Of a stretch of DNA of 64,000 nucleotides, positions 53,663 through 61,970 are shown in pieces; position 1 is the first letter of the stretch; the number at the start of each line of letters is the position of its first letter. The DNA is taken from NCBI RefSeq assembly GCF_004348895.1, contig NZ_RRZK01000031.1, forward strand, positions 62,001 through 126,000, in the 5' to 3' direction. The notes below the pieces were generated by a model, which saw only the letters and a program-made list of their open reading frames with translations, had not been told where the DNA came from and did not search any database. The position numbers were made by a program, and so were the translations under genes. Origin of the DNA: Pseudomonas vancouverensis. GTDB lineage: Bacteria > Pseudomonadota > Gammaproteobacteria > Pseudomonadales > Pseudomonadaceae.

Positions 53663-54631
53663 CTACAAGGCCGCGTCGATCTTTTTGGCTGCGTCTTCGC
53701 TCACCCATGCGTGCCAGACTTCAGGATGTTCCTTCAGGAAGATCTTGGCCAGTTTTGGCGACTCGATCCGCTCCTTGGTCATGCGACCCAGGTTCTGGTT
53801 CAGCAGGTCGATCGGCAGGTTGACCTTTTCCAGCACGGCCACCAGTTCCGGGGCCTCTTCATGGAAAGTCTTGGACAGGCCGACCTTGATGGTCACGGTC
53901 TTGTCCACGCCTGGCTTCTCTTCCAGTTTCACCACGTCGACCTGGCCCATCAGCGGGGTTGGCGACCAGTAGTAGAACAGGATCGGCTCGCCACGCTTGT
54001 AGCTCGACAGCACCGCGGCATCCAGCGCCGGGCCGGTGCCTGGGCGGAAGTTGGTATAGGTGCTTTCCAGGCCGTAGCTTTTCAGCATTTCGCTGTTGTC
54101 GAGTTCACAGGTCCAGCCGGCCGGGCAGTTGTAGAAACGGCCCTTGGACGGTTCTTCGGCATCCTTGAAGATCGCCGAGTACTTGGCCAGGTCAGCGATG
54201 TTCTTCAGGTCAGGCGCTTTCGGCTCCAGCTTGCGCTTGGCGTCGCCTTCGATCACGTAGCGTGGCACGTACCAGCCTTCAACCGCGCCCACCACCGGAG
54301 CGCCGACGCCGACGACCTTGCCGGCCTTCTCGGCCTTGTTCCAGACCTCGCTGCGGCCGACCCACTCTTCGGCAAACACCTGGATGTCGTTGCTGCTCAG
54401 GGCGTTTTCCATGGTGATGGAGTTGCCCGGCAGGCTGTCGGTCTTGCAGTCGTAGCCCTTCTCCAGCACGACTTGCAGCACGTCGGTCAGGAGCATGGCG
54501 CTTTCCCAGTTCAGGCCGGCGAATTTCACCGGTTTGCCCGACTCGCACCAACCCGCTGCCTGAGTGGCACCGGCGCTGGCCAGCAGGCCCATGGAAAGCA
54601 ATGTGGTCAGCAGGGTCTTGTTCGATTTCAT
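53663..54631 (-). CDS. hutX: Histidine ABC transporter periplasmic binding protein HutX (ProX-like)
   Basis: This 322-residue protein has a signal peptide (MKSNKTLLTTLLSMGLLASAGATQA) and an OpuAC/ProX-type binding domain (KPVKFAGLNWESAMLLTDVLQVVLEKGYDCK..., PILFYYWSPTPLMGQ). The start at MKSNKTL is chosen for the signal peptide. Two close cysteines (residues about 29 and 57) could form a disulfide. Histidine is the likely ligand from context; betaines are the usual ligands of the wider family. Confidence 0.92.
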   Translation of the reverse strand: MKSNKTLLTTLLSMGLLASAGATQAAGWCESGKPVKFAGLNWESAMLLTDVLQVVLEKGYDCKTDSLPGNSITMENALSSNDIQVFAEEWVGRSEVWNKAEKAGKVVGVGAPVVGAVEGWYVPRYVIEGDAKRKLEPKAPDLKNIADLAKYSAIFKDAEEPSKGRFYNCPAGWTCELDNSEMLKSYGLESTYTNFRPGTGPALDAAVLSSYKRGEPILFYYWSPTPLMGQVDVVKLEEKPGVDKTVTIKVGLSKTFHEEAPELVAVLEKVNLPIDLLNQNLGRMTKERIESPKLAKIFLKEHPEVWHAWVSEDAAKKIDAAL

Positions 54632-54700
54632 TGTTGTGACGCTCCTAATCATGAATTGGCTTACGGCAGTCAAGAGGCATCCAGCCCTGGCAACATCCAA

Positions 54701-56173
54701 TCAGGCCTGCGCCGCAGCGCGACCGGCCCCGCTTGTTCTAGGTGGTACAACACTGTCCTGCTCGACCGGCAGAATCAGCTGATCAGGCACGGTGCCATGC
54801 CATTTTTTAGCACACAGGTAATACACGACTGCGGGCAGCACCAGACCGATGATCCAGGAAATATCCACGTCCCCCAGGGAAGCCACCAGCGAACCGGTGT
54901 AGAACTTGGTGGAAATGAACGGCAATTGCACCAGCACGCCGAAGACATAGACGCTGATACCCAGAAGGTTCCAGCGACCGTAACGACCGTTCGGATCGGC
55001 CAGTGCCGGCACGTCATAGCGCTCGCGGGTGATGCAGTAGTAGTCCACCAGGTTGATCGCGCTCCATGGCGTGAAGAACGCCAGCAGGAACAGGATGAAC
55101 GACTTGAACGCACCGAGGAACGAGTGCTGGCCGAGCAACGCCATCAGGGTTGCGGCACCGACGATAACCAGCACGAAAACCAGACGCTGCAGGCGCGAGA
55201 CTTTCAGGTCACCGCGGAAGCCGCTGATGATGGTCGCGATGCACATGAAGCTGCCGTAGGAGTTCAGCGTGGAGATGGTCACCTTGCCGAACGCGATGCT
55301 GAAATACAGCAGCGCCGCGGTAGCACCGGCACCACCCAGACCGACGATGTAGGCCACTTCGTGGCCGGCGAACTGACCGTTGGCCGAGGCCGCGGCAAAC
55401 ACGCCGAGAACCATCGCCACTTGTGCGCCAATGACCGAACCTGCGCCCGCGGCAAAGAAGGTTTTCACCGAGGACACGTTGCTTGGCAGGTAGCGAGAAT
55501 AGTCAGCCACATACGGGCCGAAGGCGATCTGCCAGGAGGCCGCGAGGGACACCGCGAGCAGGAAGCTGCTCCAGCTGAAGTGACGGATTTGCAGGAGTGC
55601 GCCAACGTCGACCTGACTCATCAGACGGCTGAACAGGTAAACAAAGGCGATCACACCAATGACGCTGGCAATACGGCCGATCCAGTGGATCACCCGATAG
55701 CCGAGCACCGTGACCAGCACGATGACGCTGGCGAAAATCAGGATACCGACGGTGTCGTTGACCCCGAACAACTGGCCCAGCGCCTGACCGGACAACACGG
55801 TGCCGGTGGCGGTGAAGCCGAGGTACATCAGACATACCAGTACGATCGGGATGGCGGCGCCATAAACGCCGAACTGCACCCGACTGGAAATCATCTGCGG
55901 CAGGCCAAGCTTCGGCCCTTGCGCAGCGTGCAGCGCCATGACCCCGCCGCCCAGCAGTTGACCGATCAGCAGACCGATCAACGACCAGAACACATCACCG
56001 CCCAGCACCACGGCCAAGGCCCCGGTGACGATCGCGGTAATTTGCAGGTTGGCACCCATCCACAGGGTGAACTGACTGAAGAGACGACCGTGTCTTTCCG
56101 CTTCCGGGATGTAGTCGATCGAACGCTTTTCGATCAACGGTTTACTGCCTGCACGTTCGTCAGTGACAGCCAT
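54701..56173 (-). CDS. NCS1-family permease of the hut operon (urocanate or related substrate)
   Basis: This 490-residue transporter of the purine-cytosine permease/NCS1 family has about twelve transmembrane helices and the conserved N-terminal FTLWMGANLQITAIVTGAL. It lies between hutU and hutX. A permease in this position of Pseudomonas hut loci has been called HutT, and I recall one being described as a urocanate transporter. Substrate here is inferred from context. It starts 100 bases after hutU, with a REP palindrome between. Confidence 0.88.
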   Translation of the reverse strand: MAVTDERAGSKPLIEKRSIDYIPEAERHGRLFSQFTLWMGANLQITAIVTGALAVVLGGDVFWSLIGLLIGQLLGGGVMALHAAQGPKLGLPQMISSRVQFGVYGAAIPIVLVCLMYLGFTATGTVLSGQALGQLFGVNDTVGILIFASVIVLVTVLGYRVIHWIGRIASVIGVIAFVYLFSRLMSQVDVGALLQIRHFSWSSFLLAVSLAASWQIAFGPYVADYSRYLPSNVSSVKTFFAAGAGSVIGAQVAMVLGVFAAASANGQFAGHEVAYIVGLGGAGATAALLYFSIAFGKVTISTLNSYGSFMCIATIISGFRGDLKVSRLQRLVFVLVIVGAATLMALLGQHSFLGAFKSFILFLLAFFTPWSAINLVDYYCITRERYDVPALADPNGRYGRWNLLGISVYVFGVLVQLPFISTKFYTGSLVASLGDVDISWIIGLVLPAVVYYLCAKKWHGTVPDQLILPVEQDSVVPPRTSGAGRAAAQA

Positions 56174-56223
56174 GGTTCAACCTCTGTGGATTGTTATTAG
56201 AGTTCACGTCATGAGGCGCTTTG

Positions 56224-56247
56224 TGTGGGAGCAAGCTTGCTCCCACA
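56224..56247. repeat. Single perfect REP palindrome, GTGGGAGC type
   Basis: TGTGGGAGCAAG followed directly by its complement CTTGCTCCCACA. It lies between hutU and the NCS1 permease gene, within the operon. The core AAGCTT differs from both main families, so it may be a recombinant or reduced unit. Confidence 0.88.
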
Positions 56248-56273
56248 GGTAAAGCAGTCCCACAGGCTTTACA

Positions 56274-57956
56274 TTACTTGCCGGTGATCATCGGCAGGTT
56301 CAGGCCTTGTTCCTTGGCGCAGTCGATGGCGATCTGGTAGCCGGCATCGGCGTGACGCATAACGCCGGTCGCCGGGTCGTTGTGCAGAACGCGGGCGATA
56401 CGCTCGGCCGCTTCGTCAGTACCGTCGCAGACGATGACCATGCCCGAGTGCTGGGAGAAGCCCATGCCGACGCCGCCACCGTGGTGCAGGGACACCCAGG
56501 TCGCGCCGCTCGCGGTGTTGAGCAGAGCGTTGAGCAGTGGCCAGTCGGACACAGCATCGGAGCCGTCCTGCATCGATTCGGTTTCGCGGTTCGGGCTCGA
56601 TACGGAACCGGAGTCCAGGTGGTCGCGACCGATCACGATCGGCGCCGACAGCTCGCCGCTGCGGACCATTTCGTTGAACGCCAGACCGAGCTTGGCACGC
56701 AGGCCCAGACCCACCCAGCAGATACGTGCCGGCAGACCCTGGAAGCTGATGCGCTCGCGGGCCATGTCCAGCCAGTTGTGCAGGTGCGCGTCGTCCGGGA
56801 TCAGTTCTTTGACTTTCGCGTCGGTCTTGTAGATGTCTTCGGCGTTACCCGACAGCGCAGCCCAACGGAACGGACCGATACCGCGGCAGAACAGCGGACG
56901 GATGTAAGCCGGTACGAAGCCAGGGAAGTCGAATGCGTTTTCCACGCCTTCTTCCTGAGCCATCTGACGGATGTTGTTGCCGTAGTCGAAGGTCGGAATG
57001 CCTTGCTTCTGGAATTCCAGCATCGCCTTGACATGCACGGCCATCGACTGCTTGGCGGCCTTGATCACGGCAGCCGGCTCGGTCTTGGCGCGTGCGCGGT
57101 ATTCTTCCCAGGTCCAGCCAGCCGGCAGGTAGCCGTTGAGCGGGTCGTGGGCACTGGTCTGGTCGGTGACCATGTCCGGACGCACACCGCGACGGACCAG
57201 TTCCGGGAGGATTTCTGCAGCGTTGCCCAGCAGCGCGATGGAGATCGCCTTGCCTTCCTTGGTGTATTTGGCGATGCGCGCCAGGGCGTCGTCGAGGTCT
57301 TTGGCCTGCTCGTCGACATAACGGCTTTTCAGGCGGAAATCGATGCTGACCTGCTGGCATTCGATGTTCAGCGAGCATGCGCCGGCCAGGGTGGCGGCCA
57401 GCGGCTGAGCGCCACCCATGCCGCCCAGGCCAGCGGTCAGGACCCACTTGCCTTTCAGGTCATCGTTGTAGTGCTGGCGACCGGCTTCGACGAAGGTTTC
57501 GTAGGTGCCCTGGACGATGCCCTGGCTGCCGATGTAGATCCAGCTGCCGGCGGTCATCTGGCCGTACATGGCCAGGCCTTTGGCGTCCAGTTCGTTGAAG
57601 TGTTCCCAGTTCGCCCAGTGTGGCACCAGGTTGGAGTTGGCGATCAGCACGCGGGGAGCGTTGGCGTGGGTCTTGAACACGCCGACCGGCTTGCCGGATT
57701 GCACCAGCAGGGTTTCGTCTTCATTGAGGTTGGTCAGGCTTTCGACGATCTTGTCGTAGCATTCCCAGTTGCGCGCCGCACGCCCGATGCCACCGTAAAC
57801 CACCAGTTCTTTAGGGTTCTCGGCGACTTCCGGGTCGAGGTTGTTCATCAGCATGCGCAGCGGCGCTTCAGTCAGCCAGCTCTTGGCAGTCAGCTTGTTA
57901 CCGCGGGCAGCGCGGATTTCAACGTCACGGCTCTTTGTAAACGAATCAGTAGTCAC
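56274..57956 (-). CDS. hutU: Urocanate hydratase (urocanase)
   Basis: This 560-residue NAD-dependent enzyme hydrates urocanate to imidazolone propionate, the second step. Diagnostic segments are YGGIGRAARNWECYDKI, the glycine-rich GLGGMGGAQPLA, DQTSAHDPLNGYLP and HHGGGVGMGFSQHSG near the NAD and active sites. The start is GTG at 57956, with GAGGAG upstream. First gene of the main leftward hut operon. Confidence 0.98.
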   Translation of the reverse strand: MTTDSFTKSRDVEIRAARGNKLTAKSWLTEAPLRMLMNNLDPEVAENPKELVVYGGIGRAARNWECYDKIVESLTNLNEDETLLVQSGKPVGVFKTHANAPRVLIANSNLVPHWANWEHFNELDAKGLAMYGQMTAGSWIYIGSQGIVQGTYETFVEAGRQHYNDDLKGKWVLTAGLGGMGGAQPLAATLAGACSLNIECQQVSIDFRLKSRYVDEQAKDLDDALARIAKYTKEGKAISIALLGNAAEILPELVRRGVRPDMVTDQTSAHDPLNGYLPAGWTWEEYRARAKTEPAAVIKAAKQSMAVHVKAMLEFQKQGIPTFDYGNNIRQMAQEEGVENAFDFPGFVPAYIRPLFCRGIGPFRWAALSGNAEDIYKTDAKVKELIPDDAHLHNWLDMARERISFQGLPARICWVGLGLRAKLGLAFNEMVRSGELSAPIVIGRDHLDSGSVSSPNRETESMQDGSDAVSDWPLLNALLNTASGATWVSLHHGGGVGMGFSQHSGMVIVCDGTDEAAERIARVLHNDPATGVMRHADAGYQIAIDCAKEQGLNLPMITGK

Positions 57957-58088
57957 GAAAAGAACTCCTCAGCAATCAATCCAAAAACCAACCCAGGCAG
58001 TGGGCGAGCAAGCCGATGGGCATCAGTGCACACCGGCGAATCAGTGGACGACGGTTGAGTCTTCGTGACTCATACGCATACGTCTTTA

Positions 58089-58102
58089 CTTGTACATACA
58101 AG
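58089..58102. promoter_or_regulatory. HutC-like operator at the hutU promoter
   Basis: CTTGTA-CA-TACAAG is a perfect inverted repeat with two central bases. It lies where transcription from the adjacent sigma-54 element should start (about 58096). GntR/HutC-family operators commonly contain GT-N4-AC. Repression by HutC relieved by urocanate is the established scheme. Confidence 0.6.
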
Positions 58103-58105
58103 CAT

Positions 58106-58123
58106 ATGCAATCAAGCGGCCAA
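58106..58123 (-). promoter_or_regulatory. Putative sigma-54 promoter of the hutU operon
   Basis: On the minus strand TTGGCCGCTTGATTGCAT has the invariant GG and GC ten bases apart and the full TTGCAT -12 element. The leader to hutU would be about 140 bases. Sigma-54 control of hut has been reported in pseudomonads. Confidence 0.65.
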
Positions 58124-58317
58124 CTTGTTGGATGGGTGTTCAAGAAAAATTCGGAAACGGCTGGAGAGCGCCTGGAACGGGGGTTGTAGCGAGGATGAAA
58201 TTTTTCAGTGGATGCTTTTGGAGGCTGTGATCGATGTTACTTGAGCGTGGCTTTGCGCCACGCTGGGGCGTTCGGTAACAAAATGGTGCGCTGAGAAACA
58301 GAAACAGTGAATACATT

Positions 58318-58424
58318 TGTGGCGAGGGAGCTTGCTCCCGCTGGAGGCCGCAGGACTCCCCATTTCGGCATGACCGATTTGGGGGCCGCTTCGCAGCCCA
58401 GCGGGAGCAAGCTCCCTCGCCACA
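58318..58424. repeat. REP doublet, TGTGGCGAGGGAGC family
   Basis: Inverted pair with about 55 bases between the arms, just after the hutD stop. It separates the hutCD unit from the hutU control region. Confidence 0.9.
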
Positions 58425-58447
58425 ATGTTTTTTTGGTTGCTGGAAGA

Positions 58448-59017
58448 TCAGCGTGCAGTCAGTTCAATCACGCAGCAGGCACCGTTACTGGAGACTTCCA
58501 ACAGGCCAGTGTTACCGACAAGTTGCAGGCAATCATGGCGGCCCAGTTGCTGGGCACTGTTACCGACCTCCACTTGCAACTCATCACTGACACTGAACAC
58601 CAAGACGGTGCCCGCCTCACTGAAAAACCGCTGCTCACCGCTCAACCACTGCAAGCGCGCGCTGTAACGCTGCGGCGCATAAATGAGATTGAAGTCACGA
58701 ATAGCCCCGCCGAGCAACGTGCAGACAACCTTGCTCTCGCCGCTGAAGGTAAACGGGTCCAGTGGTAACAGTGGACGGGTGTCCTGGCCATCCACCGACA
58801 AGGTCATGCCATCGCCCTGCAGCACGGTGATGATCCGCTCGTACCCGGCGAAGGTGGAAAACCCGCCCGACTCGCCGATGTCGGCAATCGACAGGCGCCA
58901 GCCAAAACCGTCCAGGCCGGTGCCGGCGTCGCGGGTGATTTCCTCGGTGCTGCCGCCACCGTTTTTCCATGGCATGCGTGGGTAATCTTTGGCGCGTAAA
59001 ACCTTCAACTCACTCAT
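58448..59017 (-). CDS. hutD: HutD family protein
   Basis: This 189-residue cupin-like protein is typical of HutD: PRMPWKNGGGSTEEI, GFGWRLSIADIGESGGFSTFAGYERIITVL, and VCTLLGGAIRDFNL. No enzymatic activity is established. It has been proposed to limit overproduction of the Hut system, perhaps by sensing a pathway intermediate. It follows hutC by 10 bases. Confidence 0.94.
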   Translation of the reverse strand: MSELKVLRAKDYPRMPWKNGGGSTEEITRDAGTGLDGFGWRLSIADIGESGGFSTFAGYERIITVLQGDGMTLSVDGQDTRPLLPLDPFTFSGESKVVCTLLGGAIRDFNLIYAPQRYSARLQWLSGEQRFFSEAGTVLVFSVSDELQVEVGNSAQQLGRHDCLQLVGNTGLLEVSSNGACCVIELTAR

Positions 59018-59027
59018 TTATGGCTCT

Positions 59028-59777
59028 CTATTTATGAAACCGGCCTTCCAGGCGATGACGGGAACCGGGGTGAATCAGACGAGCGGCAGTCACCGGTTGA
59101 CGACCGGACCAGGTGCGACGGCGAATCAGCAGGCACGGCTCGCCTTTTTCAATTTGCAGCAATTTGCATTCGGACGGCTCAGCCAGAATCGCCTCGACCA
59201 CGTGCTCGCCTTCGGTCAGCGGTGCGACCTGGCTCAGGTAGGCGTAAGGCGTTTGCAGGGTGAAATCCTGCTTGAGGTATTCCGGTGCCACCAGTGCATT
59301 GACGAAACGGTCCTCGATTTGCACCGGGATATCGTTTTCGTAATGCACGATCAGCGAGTGGAACACCTTCTGCCCTTCGCGCATGTCCAGGGCCACGGCG
59401 CGCTCGGAGCCGGCGGCCTCTTCTTCCAGGGTGATCACCTGGCAGGTGTGGCGATGGCCGCGGGAGGCGATTTCGTCGGCGATGTTGTGCACTTCAAACA
59501 GGGCGGACTGGCTTTTCGGCTCGGCAACAAAGGTGCCGACCCCCTGCATGCGCACCAACAGGCCGTCGGCGGTCATCTCGCGCAGGGCGCGGTTGATGGT
59601 CATGCGGCTGAAGCCCAGTTGGCTGACCAGCTCGCTTTCCGACGGCACGCGGTAGTGCGGCGGCCAGTTACCGCTGTCGATTTGCTGGGTGATCATCTGT
59701 TTGACGCGGGCGTACAAGGGCGCCGGACTGTCGCCCATGTTCGCGGCCAACGGAGAGACTGGAGGCGGAGTCGGCAC
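59028..59777 (-). CDS. hutC: Histidine utilisation repressor HutC
   Basis: This 249-residue GntR-family repressor has an N-terminal winged helix (about 17-85, VPSESELVSQLGFSRMTINRALREMTADGLL) and a C-terminal UTRA effector domain (about 100-240). Urocanate is the known inducer. The start is GTG at 59777 with AAGGA upstream. A second in-frame start, the ATG for MGDSPAPLY at codon 14, is possible. Divergent from hutF. Confidence 0.96.
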   Translation of the reverse strand: MPTPPPVSPLAANMGDSPAPLYARVKQMITQQIDSGNWPPHYRVPSESELVSQLGFSRMTINRALREMTADGLLVRMQGVGTFVAEPKSQSALFEVHNIADEIASRGHRHTCQVITLEEEAAGSERAVALDMREGQKVFHSLIVHYENDIPVQIEDRFVNALVAPEYLKQDFTLQTPYAYLSQVAPLTEGEHVVEAILAEPSECKLLQIEKGEPCLLIRRRTWSGRQPVTAARLIHPGSRHRLEGRFHK

Positions 59778-59842
59778 GGTTAATCCTTGGTCGTTTGGTC
59801 GAGGTTGCTAGCTTGCCGGAGTTTACCGGGCAGGCAAACGTC

Positions 59843-59858
59843 TGTATATGTATATACA
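59843..59858. promoter_or_regulatory. HutC-like operator between hutC and hutF
   Basis: TGTATAT-GT-ATATACA is a 16-base inverted repeat containing the shorter perfect palindrome TGTATATACA (59849-59858). The core GTATATAC fits the GntR/HutC-type GT-N4-AC pattern. It lies 27 bases before the hutF ATG and 65 bases before the hutC start, so it can control both. Confidence 0.65.
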
Positions 59859-59884
59859 AATAACACACGATGGGGTGCTGAACC

Positions 59885-61249
59885 ATGTCCGCTTTCTTTG
59901 CCGAACGCGCGCTGCTGCCTAGTGGATGGGCCAACAATGTACGTCTTGAGGTCAGCGCCGAGGGCGTTTTGACCCATATCCAGGCCGATTCCACCGCAGA
60001 AGGTGCCGAACGGCTGAGCGGTCCGCTGCTGCCGGGCATGCCGAACCTGCACTCCCATGCGTTCCAGCGGGCCATGGCCGGCCTTGCGGAAGTCGCGGGC
60101 AATCCGAACGACAGTTTCTGGACCTGGCGTGACCTGATGTATCGCCTCGTCGGAAAAATCAGCCCGGAACAACTCGGCGTCATCGCCCGTCAGCTGTACA
60201 TCGAAATGCTCAAGGCCGGTTACACCTCGGTCGCCGAGTTTCATTACGTGCACCACGACCACAACGGTCAGCCTTACGCCGATCCGGCCGAGCTGGCCTT
60301 GCGCATCAGCCAGGCCGCCAGCTCCGCCGGTATCGGCCTGACCCTGTTGCCGGTGCTCTACAGCCACTCCGGTTTCGGTGGTCAGACGCCGAACGAAGGC
60401 CAGCGCCGTTTCATCAACAGCACGGAAAACTACCTGAAGTTGCAGTCACGCCTGCAGCCGCTGCTGGCGCAGCAAAAGGCACAATCGCTGGGCCTGTGTT
60501 TCCACTCGTTGCGCGCAGTGACGCCGCAGCAGATCAGCGAAGTCCTGGCGGCCAGCGACAAGCAGTGCCCGGTGCACATCCACATCGCCGAACAGCAGAA
60601 AGAAGTCGACGACTGCCTGACCTGGAGTGGTCGTCGCCCCCTGCAATGGCTGTATGAAAACGTTGCGGTCGACGAGCGCTGGTGCCTGGTCCACGCGACC
60701 CACGCCAACCCGGAAGAAGTCACACAGATGGCCAGGAGCCGGGCGATTGCCGGCCTGTGCCTGACCACCGAAGCCAACCTCGGCGACGGGATCTTCCCTG
60801 CCGTGGATTTCCTCGCCCAGGGCGGACGCATGGGTATCGGTTCCGACAGCCATGTGTCGTTGAGCGTGGTGGAAGAACTGCGCTGGCTGGAATACGGCCA
60901 GCGCCTGCGCGATCAGCGGCGCAACCGCCTGTATGGCGCGGCCCAGCCGATGGTCGGCCGTACGCTGTTCGATGCGGCACTGGACGGTGGCGCCCAGGCA
61001 CTCGGCCAACCGATTGGTGCGTTGGAAATCGGCAAGCGTGCCGACTGGCTGGTACTCGACGGCAACGATCCGTATCTGGCGACGGCCAGCGGTGACGGAA
61101 TTTTGAATCGCTGGTTGTTTGCCGGTGGCGATCGTCAGGTGCGCGATGTACTGGTCAACGGCCAGTGGGTGGTGCGGAACGGGCGGCATGCTGATGAAGA
61201 AGAAAGCGCGCGCGCATTCACTCAGGTCCTGCGCGATCTGTTGAGCTGA
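59885..61249 (+). CDS. hutF: Formimidoylglutamate deiminase
   Basis: This 454-residue amidohydrolase converts N-formimino-glutamate to N-formylglutamate plus ammonia. Metal-site motifs HSHAFQRAMAG, the catalytic His/Glu in HIAEQQKEVDDC, the later HATHA and GSDSHVSLS fit the family. Together with hutG it defines the five-step route. Its promoter carries the HutC-like operator and it forms a monocistronic unit. Confidence 0.97.
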   Translation: MSAFFAERALLPSGWANNVRLEVSAEGVLTHIQADSTAEGAERLSGPLLPGMPNLHSHAFQRAMAGLAEVAGNPNDSFWTWRDLMYRLVGKISPEQLGVIARQLYIEMLKAGYTSVAEFHYVHHDHNGQPYADPAELALRISQAASSAGIGLTLLPVLYSHSGFGGQTPNEGQRRFINSTENYLKLQSRLQPLLAQQKAQSLGLCFHSLRAVTPQQISEVLAASDKQCPVHIHIAEQQKEVDDCLTWSGRRPLQWLYENVAVDERWCLVHATHANPEEVTQMARSRAIAGLCLTTEANLGDGIFPAVDFLAQGGRMGIGSDSHVSLSVVEELRWLEYGQRLRDQRRNRLYGAAQPMVGRTLFDAALDGGAQALGQPIGALEIGKRADWLVLDGNDPYLATASGDGILNRWLFAGGDRQVRDVLVNGQWVVRNGRHADEEESARAFTQVLRDLLS

Positions 61250-61261
61250 CGCAAAACAAAA

Positions 61262-61351
61262 TGTGGGAGCGAGCTTGCTCGCGAAAGCGGTGTATCAGTC
61301 GACAATTCTTTCAACTGACACGCCCTCTTCGCGAGCAAGCTCGCTCCCACA
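61262..61351. repeat. REP doublet, GTGGGAGCGAGC family
   Basis: Near-consensus inverted pair in the gap between the convergent genes hutF and the lipocalin gene. Confidence 0.9.
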
Positions 61352-61369
61352 TTGGTCAAATGCTAGTGA

Positions 61370-61939
61370 TCAGTTCGAGGTCTTGGCCATCTGCTGATCC
61401 GACGCCCGCCAGATCAACCGCGTGGTGTCGTAACCCTGCTGACGCGCCTTGCTCAGCAATTCCTCGCGCACCACACCGTTCACGGTCGGCGAGCGCGACA
61501 GCAACCACAGATATTTGCGGCTCGGATCGCCGACGATGGCGGTCTTGTAGTCGTCGCTGACGTACAGCACCCAGTACTCACCCTTGGCGACGCCGGGAAT
61601 CAACCGCGAAAACCAGGTATCGAACTCGACCCATAGCTTGTCGGTTTTGCCAGGCTCTTGCGGATACGCCGTGCCCTTGACCTCTTCCCACTGCCATTGC
61701 GGCGTCAGGCAGCGATTGAGCACCGCGATGTTGCCGTCCGGCTTGAGCGTGTAATGGGCTTCGGATTGCGCACAGTCGCGCTGGAAGTACATCGGCAGGC
61801 GGGCCAACTCGTACCAGGTGCCCTGGTAGCGCTTGAGGTTGACGCTCTTGGCCGTTTTCGGTGCCAATGGGTCCTGGCCAGACGTGGCACAGCCGGCCAA
61901 CACCAGGCCGGCAAAAAGGATGATCAATAACCGCTTCAT
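61370..61939 (-). CDS. blc: Outer-membrane lipoprotein lipocalin (Blc-like)
   Basis: This 189-residue lipoprotein has a lipobox LVLAGC (Cys about residue 17) and a lipocalin fold marked by YQGTWYELARLPMYFQRDC and later YKTAIVGDPSRKYLWLLSR. Bacterial lipocalins bind lipids such as lysophospholipids and are induced under stress in E. coli. It is co-directional with the next small lipoprotein gene, 31 bases upstream. Confidence 0.93.
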   Translation of the reverse strand: MKRLLIILFAGLVLAGCATSGQDPLAPKTAKSVNLKRYQGTWYELARLPMYFQRDCAQSEAHYTLKPDGNIAVLNRCLTPQWQWEEVKGTAYPQEPGKTDKLWVEFDTWFSRLIPGVAKGEYWVLYVSDDYKTAIVGDPSRKYLWLLSRSPTVNGVVREELLSKARQQGYDTTRLIWRASDQQMAKTSN

Positions 61940-61970
61940 TGTTTTTCTCCCGTGGGCGCGTAGCCCCGGT

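Larger units (their letters stand above)
57957..58447. other. hutU-hutD intergenic control region
   Basis: About 490 bases without a gene. It holds the hutU promoter and operator (58089-58123) and, nearer hutD, a REP doublet (58318-58424). In the 58130-58317 part I see no clear feature, although enhancer sites for an NtrC/CbrB-type activator would be expected there. Confidence 0.6.

Noticed and set aside
53522..56200. 892-codon frame antisense to hutW, hutX and the NCS1 permease
   Set aside because: Shadow of three well-supported genes. The translation is His/Gln/Asp-rich and low complexity, typical of the complement of membrane-protein codons.
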